Of a DNA stretch of 64,000 nt, positions 22,709 through 33,724 are shown one piece after another. The position numbers were made by a program, and so were the translations under genes. Where the stretch lies: contig OY726564.1 of NCBI GenBank assembly GCA_963383645.1, positions 112,332,040-112,396,039 on the forward strand, in the 5' to 3' direction. The stretch's first letter is position 1. Each line of letters opens with the position of its first letter. Origin of the DNA: Muscardinus avellanarius (taxonomy: Eukaryota > Chordata > Mammalia > Rodentia > Gliridae). The notes beneath the pieces are model-generated. The model saw nothing but the letters and a program-made list of their open reading frames with translations, was not told where the DNA came from and searched no databases.

Positions 22709-22776
22709 GCGTGGCCTGCGGGAGGCGTGGCCTGCGGGGCGGGGCGTGCGGAGGGCGTGGCCTGGGGCGTGGCCTG
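22709..22776. promoter_or_regulatory. Four copies of GCGTGGCCTG upstream of PRDX6
   Basis: The decamer occurs at 22709-22718, 22725-22734, 22755-22764 and 22767-22776, about 87-155 bases upstream of the PRDX6 ATG, with a fifth GCGTG pentamer at about 22744. The GCGTG core is shared by AhR/ARNT and, less ideally, HIF sites, and the opposite strand CCACGC resembles KLF/Sp sites. The repetition is plain; the factor is inference. Confidence 0.6.
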
Positions 22777-22975
22777 TGTGGGGCGGGGCGAGCCAGGGCG
22801 GGCGCGGGCTGGACCACTGTTCCCGGGTCTGGTGGGCGCCAGGCGCATCTTCCCCGAGTGCCGCGGGGCTGGGCGGCGTCTATAGGGAGCCTCGGGGCGC
22901 GCAGAGTTGGTCCCTGCAGGGCATATGGGATTTAACGACTCGTAGGCAGCTCAGCTCCGAGGCGGAGAATCACTG

Positions 22976-23020
22976 GGGCCCGCAGCCGCCCTGGGGGGCC
23001 CGCAGCCGCCCTGGGGGCCC
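22976..23020. repeat. Tandem duplication in the CpG island
   Basis: Two adjacent copies of a 20-base unit beginning GCCCGCAGCCGCCCTGGGG, upstream of the PRDX6 promoter. Confidence 0.75.
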
Positions 23021-23344
23021 CGCGCATCCGCGCAGACGCTCCTCTTGCACCCCCGCGCGGTCGACTCCGACCCAGGGCCCCCGACCCTTCCACTCGCTCG
23101 CTTTCAGTGTGAGCGTCTGCAGTGCTGACTCCCAGCCTGCCTAGCCTCGTCCAGCCGCGTCTCATCAGGATGTGGCGAGCCCAGAGGTGAGGGGGACCCT
23201 AGGTTAGAGGAAGTGGCTTCCTTATTGCAGCAAAAAATGTCAGTAGTAAGACAGTGTAACCAGGCGTTCATTTTGCTCACCCGCACTTCGTTATGAACCA
23301 TAAAAATCAGACCCAATTATCCTGAAATTTAAATATAAAAAAAA

Positions 23345-23515
23345 ATTGAGCAGGGTGTGGTGGCACACACTTGGAATCCCAGTACTTGGGAGGCGGAGAC
23401 AGGAGGATCGCAGGTTCCAAGACAGCCTCAGCAACTTGGTGAAACCCTGTTTAAAAAATAAAATAAAATAAAATAAAATAGGGCTGGGGATAGAATGTCC
23501 CTGGGTTCAATCCCC

Positions 23516-23564
<49 letters not shown>

Positions 23565-23775
23565 GGTTGGGGGGTACTGTGGATCGAATCCAGAGGCATT
23601 CTACCTCTCTATACCTCCAGCCCTGTTTGGTTTTTTATTTTGAAACAGGGTCTCACTAAGTTGCAGAGGGCTTTGATATATTGCTGAGGCTGGTGGTGAA
23701 CTTGTTTTGTGATCCTTCTCTCAGCCTCCTAAGTACTGGGATGACAAGCATGCACCACCACACCTGGCTTTATTT
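23345..23775. repeat. Inverted SINE pair around (AC)n
   Basis: A plus-strand SINE (23345-23520), 42 bases of (AC)n, then a minus-strand SINE (23563-23775) meet tail to tail, giving arms of about 170 bases. Confidence 0.82.
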
Positions 23776-23872
23776 TTATTTTAAACTGAGTCTCGATAAA
23801 TTGCTGAGGCGTCCTTGAACCTGTGATTCTCAGCCTCCCAAGGACCTAGGCATGTACCATCAAGCCCAGCTA
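23776..23872 (-). repeat. B1-like monomer fragment
   Basis: Partial left part of the composite SINE, adjoining the previous copy. Confidence 0.6.
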
Positions 23873-23999
23873 AATATAAAATTTAAAACATACTGACACC
23901 CACTGTGTGCAAGTCAGCTCCCACTGAGGAGGTAGGAGGTTTAGATCTATTATTTCCTTTATAGGTGCCAAATAAGAGATAGATAAGATGTTCATTCTA

Positions 24000-24300
24000 C
24001 TGAGGTCCACAAATGACAGACAATAAGCATAACTGACAAGGCTGTATTAATAAGTCTTAAGTCCCACTCAGAGAAATCAAATAGGGCTGTGTGCTAGAGG
24101 GTTTAGCAGAGGGCTGCTTTGGACCGTGTGGTCTGGTCTGGGAAAGCCTCCAGGATAATTAAGTAGGTAGACTACTCAGCACGTAATCGGTACTCTGGAA
24201 ATAGTAGCTGTTATTTGGATGGTAATTAATGGTTCATGCAATAACCCTTACTTTCCCTACTGTATGCTAGACTCTTTAAGGCTAATGTAATTCCTCTAAT
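24000..24300 (+). repeat. Possible L2 and MIR relics
   Basis: ACAATAAGCATAACTGACAAGG followed by GGAAAGCCTCCAGG recall the L2 3' end; CACGTAATCGGTACTCTGGA with TAGCTGTTATT recalls the MIR 3' end. Both are weak. Confidence 0.4.
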
Positions 24301-24336
24301 TTGACTCCAAGTTTTGGTTTTAAAAGCATATTTCAG

Positions 24337-24543
24337 CCGGGCATTGTGGTGCACGCTTGTAATCCCAGCATATGGGAGGCTGAGACAGGAGGATCACCGT
24401 TCGTGGACAGCCTTAGCTACCTAGTGAGGCCCTCTGCAACTCAGTGAGACCTGGTTTCAAAATAAAGAATAAAAAATAGGGTAGGGGGTGTAGCTCGGAG
24501 GTCGAATGCCCCTGGGTCCCCCCCCCCAGACTCGCAAAAAAAA
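24337..24543 (+). repeat. B1-dID-like SINE with target duplication
   Basis: AAAAGCATATTTCAG occurs at about 24322-24336 and 24544-24558. Confidence 0.88.
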
Positions 24544-24559
24544 AAAAGCATATTTCAGT

Positions 24560-25025
24560 GTGTGTATGTGTGTGTGCGTGTGTGTGTATCGAACCCAGGG
24601 GCATCCTACCTCTTAACTACACCTTCAGTCCTATTTTTAAATTTTAATTTTGAAACAGGGTCTCACTAGGTTGCTAAGACTCTCACTACTTGCTGTGGCT
24701 TCTTCAAATCTGTGATCCTCCTGTTTTAGCCTCTTAAGTACTGGGATTACAGGTGTGGGCCACTATACCTGGCCCCTCACAGCTTGTTAAATTCTTTTAA
24801 ATTAGTGATTAACACTTTATTGACTTTTTTTTTTTTTGATGGCACAAGGGATTGAACCCAGGGGCATTCTACCTCTGAGCTATACCCCCAGCCCTACTTA
24901 TTTTTTATTTTGAAACAGGGTCTCCTTAAGTTCCTGAGTGCTGCTGGCCTCCAACCTGTAAACCTCCTATCTCAGCCTCCCAAGTCATTCTCCTGTCTCC
25001 TGCCCCCCATGCCCCCCATGCCCGG
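24560..25025 (-). repeat. Two tandem antisense B1-dID SINEs
   Basis: Copies at about 24560-24775 and 24830-25025. The second has a T-run tail at 24827-24838. Confidence 0.8.
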
Positions 25026-25424
25026 CCAGCAGTTAATCTTTTAACAACATGATTTTCCACAAAGATGCCTGGAAAGTCAGTTTCCTGAAAAGTCAGAAGA
25101 TCTAGCAACACCCGGCTCACATTCCACTTGGCAAAAGTGGCCTTTAGAGAGTGTGTGTATTTATTCCCTATTCTGGGGGAGGTCCGCTGCCACCGACACT
25201 GAGCACAGTCGGGGGAAAATGAGATGGCTTTCACATCCCAGACAGGCCACAGCTCTGAAAATAAAAGCCCAGCAAAAGGGCCATCTGTTCAAGGAAAGAC
25301 AAAGCAAAGGATGTTCCCCAATGGTTCATATGCAAACAAAGTTGACACAACACTGTCTGGCCTGGCACTTAGACTTGAGCTTAGCTCTGACCAGGGTTTT
25401 GGTTTTGTTTTGTTTTTCTTTTTT

Positions 25425-25845
25425 GGTGGTACTGGAGATTGGTGGTACTGGGGGTGGAACCCAGAGGCTTTCTACCTCCGGGCTATAGTCCGAGACCTTT
25501 ATTTTTATATTTTATTTGGAAACAGGGTCTCTCTAAGTTGCCGAAAGCCTCACTAAGTAGCTGAGGCTGGCTTTGAACCCATGCGATCCTCCTGTCTCAG
25601 CCTCCCAAGCGCACGGATTACAAGCGTGCCCACCACGCCTGGCTTGTGGTACTGGAGACTGAACTCATGGGCATTCTAGCCCTATTTTTTTTTTAAATTT
25701 TATTGTATTTTTTATTCTGAAACTGGGTCTTCCTAAGTTGCTAAAAGCCTCTCTTAAGTTGCTGAGGCAGGTAATGAACCAGTGATCCTTCTGTCTCAGC
25801 CTCCCAAGTACAGGGATGAGGAGCCTGGGTCACCACACCGAGCCG
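25425..25845 (-). repeat. Two adjoining antisense B1-dID SINEs
   Basis: A copy with second-subfamily features (GGAACCCAGAGGCTTTCTAC) at 25425-25645 abuts a diverged copy at 25646-25845. Confidence 0.8.
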
Positions 25846-26124
25846 GAAGGGAAATTTAAACTGTGTTCCCAAGGGCTGGTGAGAAGTGCCAAGGAAGGAG
25901 GAAGGGAGGAGGGACGGGAGAGCTAGAGGGAGAAAGACTGTGGGGAGAATCTAGTTTGAAGAGAGATTAAGGACCTGATATCAGAGGAAAGCAGGTTTCA
26001 GCCAGTTTAAATGGTCTGGAGAGAACATGAAAGTCCTTAGAATTATCTCCAGAGGACAAGAAGGGAAGGACTGCAGGATTCTCAGGCATGTGCCTCCGCT
26101 CCTGGACTCCTTACAGGGCTTTTA

Positions 26125-26131
26125 AAAAATT

Positions 26132-26182
<51 letters not shown>

Positions 26183-26393
26183 TTGTGGTACTGGGAATGG
26201 AACCCGGGGCATTCTACCTCCTAGCCACACACCCCCCCCCCAGCACAATTTTTCTTCTTTATTTTGAAACAGGGTCTCACTGAGTTGTAAAGGGCCTCAC
26301 TAAGTAGCTGAGGCTGTACGCGAACCACGATCCTCCTGTCTCAGCCTCCCGAATGCTGGGATTACAAGCGTGCGCCACCACGCCTGGCTCCAC
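26125..26393 (-). repeat. (ATTT)n tract and antisense B1-dID SINE
   Basis: About 58 bases of (ATTT)n form the tail of the SINE at 26185-26393. Confidence 0.85.
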
Positions 26394-26404
26394 ACACTAG
26401 AATC

Positions 26405-26510
26405 CCTGCACATGCCTGTAAATCCCGGTACTTGGGAATCTGAGACAAGAGGATTGCAGGTTCAAAGCTAGTCTCAGGAATTTAGCAAGGCCCTATTTCA
26501 ACACAAAATA
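26405..26510 (+). repeat. B1-like monomer
   Basis: Left part only, ending in CAACACAAAATAAA without the ID part. Confidence 0.65.
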
Positions 26511-26627
26511 AATGTGTTCCAGGAATGCATACAGAATTTAAGTTATCTGCCTGTCAGGGAAAAAAAAAAAGTGCAGAACAACAAATCCTAGTATTCAAGT
26601 TAGCATGTTTTAAAAATATAGCATCGG

Positions 26628-26729
26628 CCGGGCGTGGTGGCGCACGCTTGTAATCCCCGTGCTTGGGAGGTGGAGACAGGAGGATCGCGCAGGTTCGAAG
26701 TCAGCCTCACTGGCTTAGGAGACCCTGTT

Positions 26730-26803
<74 letters not shown>

Positions 26804-26873
26804 ATAGGTATGGGAGTGTAGCCCGGAGATAGAAGGGCTTCCAGGAGCCCCAGTACCACACACACACACACAA
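26628..26873 (+). repeat. Second-subfamily SINE with poly(A)/(TA)n in the linker
   Basis: The A-rich linker between B1 and ID parts has grown into A26 followed by about 45 bases of TA repeats; the ID part then ends in (AC)n. Confidence 0.85.
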
Positions 26874-27077
26874 AATGTAGCAACACTGATACATTCTTGG
26901 GATTTTATCCATGTCCTACATATTTGCGGAGATCTCAGCAATTCAAAGTTGTGAACAAGTTTCAGAGACTTCTACATAGGTTTAAAAGACCTAAGCTGAA
27001 GAGAAATGAAATGCCTACTACATGAATAGACCAACAATTCTATAACCACGACTTAAGCCAATCAATATTTTGTTATA

Positions 27078-27272
27078 AGCCAGACATGGAGACACACACT
27101 TATGATCCCAGTACTTGTGAGGCTGATGACAGGAGGATCACAGGTTCAAGGCCAGCCTCAGCAACTTAGCAGATCTACATTAACTTAGCAAGACCTTGTT
27201 TCAAAATGAAAATTACAGTAGGGCTGGGGGTATAACTTAGAATGCTCAATGCTCAACCCCCTGTTCCAACAA
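27078..27272 (+). repeat. B1-dID-like SINE, diverged
   Basis: Sense copy with decayed ID part. Confidence 0.75.
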
Positions 27273-27279
27273 ACAATTC

Positions 27280-27790
27280 TGAAACTCTACAGCAGATGCT
27301 CCACAGAAGAGGATGCCCACTGTCCTCAAAACCTACGCCAGACTCTTACTGACACTAGACCATAAGTAAGTAGGGTCAAATTTTAGCGGGTTCCTAAGCA
27401 GCAGGTTTCTGGGTGTAACTCTGGTGCTGAGCTCAAGCCCCTAGATTTGCCTCTTCCTCCAGAGAGATACTGTTGGCTCTGCAGAGGAGTGTGGGGCAGG
27501 ACCACCTCGCTGAACTCCAGGCTCCAGTTCCCCAAGCAGCCTCTTTCAACACCCACTGTGGTTCCAAAACTAAACTCGAGAGGTACTAGTAAGGTCCCCA
27601 GATAGAAGAATTTTATCTAAAGAAACATATCTATGGTGACTGTTGTCCAATTCTGGACTTGTTGGGGTTGTTCCTTGGTTTGCCAGTTGTGAATAAACAT
27701 TCTTCTAGCTTTGTGGAGTGGGTGATACTTCAGTGGCATGGAAATCTCAGGCAGAAGAAATAGGACATCTGGTAGACACAGTCTCTGGTC
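27280..27790. other. No gene or repeat recognised
   Basis: Unique-looking sequence with short open frames only. Confidence 0.4.
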
Positions 27791-27796
27791 TCTGAG

Positions 27797-28048
27797 ATCT
27801 CCCTCCCTCCCTCCCTCCCTCCCTTCCTTCCCTCCCTCTTCTTTTCTTTCCTTTATTGGTACTGAAGATTGAATCAGGGGTGTTCTACCTCTGAGCTACA
27901 CCCCCAGCCATATATTTTTTTATTTGGAAACAGGATTGTGCTAAGTTGCTGTGGCCTCTCTAAATTGCTGAGGCTGGTCTTAAGCCTGCATCCTCTTGTC
28001 TTAGCCTCCCAAGTACTGGGATTACAGGCATGTATCACCACACTCAAG
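27797..28048 (-). repeat. (CCCT)n and antisense B1-dID SINE
   Basis: A pyrimidine tract of CCCT/CCTT units (27797-27852) is the tail of the SINE at 27855-28048. Confidence 0.8.
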
Positions 28049-28639
28049 GACTTCCTGGGTGCCTGAGTCATCTCTAGCCAATGGCTGGGATTTGGCTGTT
28101 GGAAGGGAGGATCTCTATGTTCTGAGGAGTTGTGTAGGTTCTTCCAGTCCTGGGCAGCTGAGCTCAAATGTCTCTAGATGAAATTCTTTCTTTTATGGAG
28201 AGCTAAGCAAATACGCCATGCAAGCACAATGTTTACTTGTATTAAACCAGTCAGTGAGCGGCCTTCCTGAAGTCCCCTGGGCAGATAGGCTGATTTTGCA
28301 TTCAAAGTCATTTGTGAAATTTTGATTGACGCATTGGAAGCTCAGAATTTAATCTCTACTGCAGGTTTCTGCTTTGTGCGCCTGCTTAGGTGTAGAGTCC
28401 GTTCTTGTCAAGAAGCATCTGGCCTTTATGTCCACGTCATGTCCGTGGAGAGCCATGGGTTCTGAAAACAACCCCAGTGCAGGCCTTGTGGGCACATGCT
28501 AATCTGCCCTGCTGCATGGTCCCATCTCTGGGATCAACACCTGGCCAGGAAGGGCGCTGGGGAGGTAGGTGGCCAGTTCACAGAGGAGCATCTCCAGTAG
28601 AGGACAGACAGTTGAAAGTACATACTGCTCGTGTATATG

Positions 28640-28643
<4 letters not shown>

Positions 28644-28689
<46 letters not shown>

Positions 28690-28900
28690 CGCGTGCTAGT
28701 GTTACTGGGGATTGAACCCAAGGGAATTCTATCTCTGAACTATATCCCCTGCTCTTTTTATTTTTTTCTTTTGAAACAGGGTCTTGCTAGGTTGCTGACA
28801 GTTTCACAGAGTTACTGAGGCTGGTCCAGAACATTTGATGCTCCCGTCTCAGCCTCCCAGGTCCTGGGATTACAGGTGTGCACCACCAGGCCCAGCTGGA
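28644..28900 (-). repeat. (GT)n and antisense B1-dID SINE
   Basis: About 40 bases of GT repeats then GCGCGCACGCG, followed by the SINE at 28700-28900. Confidence 0.85.
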
Positions 28901-29494
28901 GTAGTTCTTAGCAGAGGTGGGCTGCCATCCTGCACTTTGTCTTTGCCGATGATGTCACCTGCTGTTGGTCAGCTGGCAGCACAGGGGCAGGACAAGCAAC
29001 GCTGGGTTTCCTACTGAGGAATGCAAAATATTGACGGGAAGTTCTAACTGCCAGCTCTTCCCACGTCTACCTGCCTGGCTTTCCTCCTCAACGCTTTTAG
29101 TTTGAGGGGGGTCTCTGCCCAGCTCCGTTGCCCTTGGGAGTCTGAGAGATTTAGTGGCACGGAGGAATGCCACCCAAAAGAAAAGTGTTGGGAATTACTC
29201 CAGGAAGGACAGTCCGTAAAGCTGGGAAGGCACGTTTGTGCTATAGATCCAGAAGGGACTCGAGCGCCGGGGAATTTTAGCTTTGTGTTTTCTCCTGGCT
29301 CCCAGCACATGATCTGTTTTACCTGTCCAACAGGATCTGTGGCGCTTACTTAATAAATATTTACTGATAGCAATGAATAAAACTGAGAAGCACAGCCAGG
29401 TACTTCCCTGGTCAGGGGGACGTGTTCTACAAGAACAATGCCAGTGGTATTGACTTCTCCACCTTCCTTCCAAGCTGGGGTTTGTTTTTGTATT

Positions 29495-29717
29495 TTATTT
29501 TATTTTATTTTTTGGTGGTACTGAGGGTGGAACTCAGGGGCTTTTCTACCTCCGGGCTATACTCCCAGACCTATTTTATACTTTATTTGGAAACAGGGTC
29601 TCACTGAGTTGCTGAGAGCCTCACTAAGTAGCTGAGGCTGGATTTGAACCTGCACGATCCTCCTGTCTCAGCCTCCCAAGCACTGGGATTACAAGCGTGT
29701 GCCACCACGCCTGGCTG
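29495..29717 (-). repeat. B1-dID SINE, second subfamily
   Basis: Antisense, with an (ATTTT)n tail at 29493-29510. Confidence 0.85.
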
Positions 29718-29809
29718 AAAGAAATTTTTAAAAAGATTCTACCACAATGAAAAAATAAAGGGCTTCAAGGGTAATATCTGGGATGGGAGATTTCTGCTCA
29801 TTTTTGGCA

Positions 29810-29969
29810 GATTGCAGACAGGAGGATCATGGTTTGAGAATAGCCTCAGCTACTTTGTGAGGCCCTTTGCAACTCAGTGAGACCCTGTTTTACAATAAAG
29901 AAGAAAAAATAGGGCTGGGGGTATAGCTTGGAGGTAGAACATTCCTGGGTTCAATCCTCACTACACATA

Positions 29970-30016
<47 letters not shown>
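29810..30016 (+). repeat. B1-dID-like SINE with (AC)n
   Basis: 5' truncated; ends in about 45 bases of AC repeats. Confidence 0.82.
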
Positions 30017-30017
<1 letters not shown>

Positions 30018-30679
30018 TATTCACACATAGAATGCAAATTCAGGGACACACAGTTAAATTTGAGCCATGGGAGTCCTGGTCCTGAGACGGGAGAAGACAC
30101 CAGGGAAGGAGTAGGATCTGACCTAGTTCCTGAAATGTAGCCAGAATTCAAAGAGGAGGAAGCCCAGGCATTTCACAGGTAGGGAAGGGCAGCTGGAGCT
30201 GGGAGCCCAGTGACCCGTGCTGGGGACTCGGCCTGGGCGCAGCACGTTCCTGGAGATGAGAGTCAGGGGCTGCCCTTGGAGACTTGGTGAAAGTGGCCAT
30301 CAGGGAGGCTGAGCTCGTGGTGCACACAGTGCTTGGTGCATCGCAGGCGCCCAGAAAGATACTTTTCTGGCGAAAGAAGGGGGAATCTTTCTGTGTACAT
30401 CCAGCTCAAGCCGGTGAGAGGGTTCTTCCAAAGCGACACAGTCCTGGAGTAGGGACACTTCATTCTCCTCCAAGGCCCACTAATCTCTAGGGGAAGGAAC
30501 ATCACCAAGCCGTGCAGGCTCCAAGACACATCCTGTGCACCCCCGCATGGAAGAGTAAGTTGTATTTTTGGGCGAAGCATAGGAAATGTTCAAAGCACTC
30601 ATGTTTGAAAGGAACACTGCAAGTTCTCAACACAAGCAATAATACTTTATCTTTGGAATGAATTCTGCAGCCTTTGAAT

Positions 30680-30812
30680 GGCAAGGGAGACGGAAGTAGA
30701 AGGAAGGGAGGGAGGAAATGGGAAGGAGGCAAAGAATGGGAAAGGAAGAGGGAGAGGAAGGGGTGAGAAGGAAGCCAGGAGGAAGGGAACGTCTGGAGAA
30801 GGCGGGAAGCCT
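30680..30812. repeat. GGAA/GGGA purine tract
   Basis: About 130 bases that are almost wholly purine on the plus strand, directly before the SINE at 30813. Confidence 0.7.
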
Positions 30813-31040
30813 GGTGTGGCGCACGCCTGTAATCCTGGTGCTTGAGAGGCTGAGACGGGAGGATCTAGGTTCGAGGCCAGTCTCAGCAAGTAGTGAGATT
30901 TTTTTCATCAACCTAGGGAGGCCCTGTTACCAAATAAAAAATAAAATGGGGTTGGAGGTGTAGCTTACAGGTAGAGTGTCCCCGGTTCAATCCTTAATAC
31001 CACAAAGAAAAGAGGGAGGAGAAGGAGGAGGAGGAGGACA
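30813..31040 (+). repeat. B1-dID-like SINE with GGA-rich tail
   Basis: The tail runs AAAGAAAAGAGGGAGGAG into GGA triplets. Confidence 0.82.
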
Positions 31041-31214
31041 GTAGTGTGGGATTAAAGGGGCTTAGGGTGAAGAGGGGGCTGCATTGAGCAGGTTGGGTTT
31101 CACCTGGGCAGTGGGCAGGAGAAGAGGTGACTCCAGGAGTCAGTAACAATCCTGCCTGAGAGGTAGCTTGAATTTTTATTTTCCATCATTACTATTTATT
31201 TTCTTTTTCTTTTT

Positions 31215-31525
31215 GGTACTGGGGATTGAACCCGGGGACATTCTTCCTCCAAGCTATACCCCCAGGCCTTTTAAAATTGTTTTTTATTTTGAAATAAGTT
31301 GCCGAGGATCTTGCTTAAGTTGCTGAGGCTGGCCTCGAACCTGAAATCCTGTCTCAGTCTCCCAAATACGGGGGTTCCAGGTATGTGCCACCACAGCCAG
31401 CAGTTTGTTTCTTTTGAGATAGGGTTCTGCTAGGTTGCCTAGGTGGCCTTGAATTTGCAGTCCTGCCTCAGGCTCAGCCTCCTTGTCTCTGGGATTATAG
31501 GCATACACCACTGCTCCTGGATGCA
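31215..31525 (-). repeat. B1-dID SINE plus B1-like monomer
   Basis: A full antisense copy (31215-31400) and a partial left part (31400-31525). Confidence 0.78.
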
Positions 31526-31531
31526 TTAATT

Positions 31532-31532
31532 A

Positions 31533-31572
<40 letters not shown>

Positions 31573-31775
31573 TGTGGGTGGTGCTGGGGATGGAACCCAA
31601 GGGGATTCTTCCTCCAAGCTATACCCCTAGACCAGTTTTATTTTCTATTTGGAGACAGGAGCTCGCTAAGTGGCTGAGAGCCTTGCTAAATTGCTGAGGC
31701 TGGCTTCGAACCTGCGATCCTCCTGTCTCAGCTTCCCAAGTGCTGCTATTGCAGGCATGTGCCACCGCACCCAGC
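31532..31775 (-). repeat. (ATT)n and antisense B1-dID SINE
   Basis: About 40 bases of ATT repeats form the tail of the SINE at 31573-31775. Confidence 0.85.
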
Positions 31776-31779
31776 GAGG

Positions 31780-32380
31780 GACTGTGTTTTCTATCTTCCT
31801 TGAAACGGCATTTATTTGTCACGCTGTGGGTACACAAAAGCATAACTGAGAGAGAACAGAGAGTGCAGAGAGCTCTAGATTTGGAACAGACAGCCCGGGT
31901 TTTCATTCAGTCCTGCGCTGTCAGCCATACGGGCTTGGACAACACACTGATCTTTCAGCCCCTCATCTGGTGCAAGAGGAGCGAGCCTCTGCCTGCTTCA
32001 TTGGGTTAGTGTAGGCACGCATGAAAAATGGGGATGTTCCTTTGGGAGCTGCAGCTGCTATAGAGAAGTAACACCACATCCTTTAGGTCTTTATTTACCA
32101 TCGCCTGCACAGCGAGCACGCCCTCCTTCAGTTGGAGCTGGACTTGGGGAGGATGGGGAGCCCGGCGGTGGGGCGGCCCAAGCCCACACCCGCCCTGCCT
32201 GTCCTGGCCCTGGTCTGCAGAGGGGCTGCCTGCGGCCCTGACAGTTGTCCCCAATACAGATTCCTCTTACAGTTGGTTAGAGAGGTGTGCTGCAGAGGTG
32301 GTGTGACTTTGATCTCTCTGGGCCACTTCTTACCGACTTATTGGCAGATTATGATAGATGCTAGAAAACCAGAGAGGAAT
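31780..32380. other. No gene recognised; GC-rich centre
   Basis: The GC-rich part at 32100-32260 opens frames on both strands, but I recognise no product and see no splice structure. Confidence 0.4.
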
Positions 32381-32384
32381 TATT

Positions 32385-32560
32385 TATTTGAGGTCTTGGG
32401 GACTAAACCCAGGGGCATCCTACCTCCGAGTCACACCCCCAGCACATTTTATGTTTTTATTTTGAAACAGGGTCTTGCTAGGTTACTGACACTCTCACTA
32501 AGTTGCTCAGGTTGTCCTCAAACGTGTGGTTCTCCTGTCTCAGCATCCCAAGTGCTGCGG
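32385..32560 (-). repeat. B1-dID-like SINE
   Basis: Antisense copy truncated in the B1 part. Confidence 0.75.
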
Positions 32561-32647
32561 GGGAGGAAAGGTGCGTGGTGTGTGCGTGGGGAGAAGTAAT
32601 CCCCCCCCCCCACACACACACAGACAAACAGAAAAACCGTGGATTCT

Positions 32648-33110
32648 TGTCCTAAGCTAAGAATAAGTATTCATCGCTTGGACAGCTACTGAAGATTTAA
32701 AGAAGTTTATTAGAAAGATAGAAATACAGAAAATAGAAATACAGCCCCATGCCAAGATGGCATGAGGGGATGACTCGAATGAGTACACCAAAGGGCTGAC
32801 ACGTGGACTTGGCCTTTTTATACCCATGACCTCCATCTTGTTTGCGTGATTCTGACAAGAACGTCCCTGTAAGGTACCTCCCCTAACAAGGTGGGGTAAG
32901 GTGTCTCCTTTCATGGAGGGCAAGGTCAAACCCTGCCCCATCCCCCTTTAGATCATGTAGATCTGTCTTTAGAAAGAGGAAGCTCTAGCTCTCCTCTATT
33001 GACTTGTTAAGTACTTTGAGCTAGGTTGATTTACACTGGAATAGCTGCCTGTTGTTAGGCTGAAACCAAGTCCTTTCTTTATCCATGTCTGCCTCCATCT
33101 TGACACAACA
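32648..33110 (-). mobile_element. Solo ERV LTR on the minus strand
   Basis: Read on the minus strand it runs TGTTGTGTCAAGATGGAGGC to GCTTAGGACA, 463 bases with TGT...ACA ends. TATAAAAAGG lies at 32814-32823 and AATAAA at 32706-32711, in the correct U3-R-U5 order. The flanks AAAAT and AGAAT look like a 5-bp duplication with one change. No viral gene is attached. Confidence 0.7.
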
Positions 33111-33229
33111 ATTTTGAAATATACCAATTATTTCTTTTGAAATATATTAATAATCAGAGCTTTCCCAAATCTTCCTAGGTCATTCCCCATACTGGCAAAC
33201 CAAGTACTGGGATTGCATGCACCAGTTCG

Positions 33230-33452
33230 ATTTGTGTGTGTGTGTGTGTGTGTCTGGGGATGGAACCCAGGGGCATTTGACCTCTGAACTACACCCCCCT
33301 GCCCTATTTTTTATTCTTTATTTTTAAACAGGGTCTCATGAATTGCAGAGGGCCTCACTAAGCAGCTGAGGCTGTCCATAATCTGTGATCCTCTGGTCTC
33401 AGCCTCCCAAAAGCTGGGATTACAAGCATGCACCACCACGCCCAGCTTGCCC
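33230..33452 (-). repeat. (GT)n and antisense B1-dID SINE
   Basis: The SINE at 33255-33452 carries a short GT tail. Confidence 0.82.
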
Positions 33453-33479
33453 AGTTTTTTTTTTTTTTTTTAAATCAGT

Positions 33480-33717
33480 GCCGGGCTTGGTGGCCTATGA
33501 TTGTAATCCCTGGGCTTGGGAGGTGGAGACAGGAGGATTGCACAGGTTCGAAGCCAGCTGTGCTGGCTTAGGAGACCCTGTTTCCAAATTTAAAAATACA
33601 TATAAAAAAATAGGTGTCTGGGAGTGTAGCCGGGTGGTAGAAGGGTTTCCAGGAACCCCAGTACCACAAAAAAAAAAAAAAAAAAGAAAGAAAAAGAAAA
33701 AGAAAAAAAAAAAAAAA
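33480..33717 (+). repeat. B1-dID SINE, second subfamily
   Basis: Sense copy with a long A/G-rich tail (33667-33717), head to head with the previous antisense copy. Confidence 0.85.
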
Positions 33718-33724
33718 CCCAGAG

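Larger units (their letters stand above)
22040..23160. promoter_or_regulatory. PRDX6: CpG island promoter of PRDX6
   Basis: About 1.1 kb of dense CpG and GC-rich DNA spanning the start of intron 1, exon 1 and the upstream region, sharply different from the AT-rich flanks. It has several GGGGCGGGGC-type GC boxes (about 22737-22750 and 22780-22792) and no clear TATA box near the ATG, as expected for a broadly expressed antioxidant gene. A possible MAF/ARE half site, TGCTGACTCCCAGC, lies at about 23121-23134. I saw no perfect antioxidant response element. Confidence 0.85.

Noticed and set aside
23117..23140. Antioxidant response element upstream of PRDX6
   Set aside because: TGCTGACTCCCAGC has the MAF-type half site but lacks the GC at the required spacing; only a weak candidate.
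22278..23144. 288-codon plus-strand open frame over the PRDX6 CpG island (and other long frames at 22264-22848)
   Set aside because: It is antisense to PRDX6 exon 1 and lies in very GC-rich DNA where stops are rare; composition is repetitive and overlapping frames on both strands are equally long.
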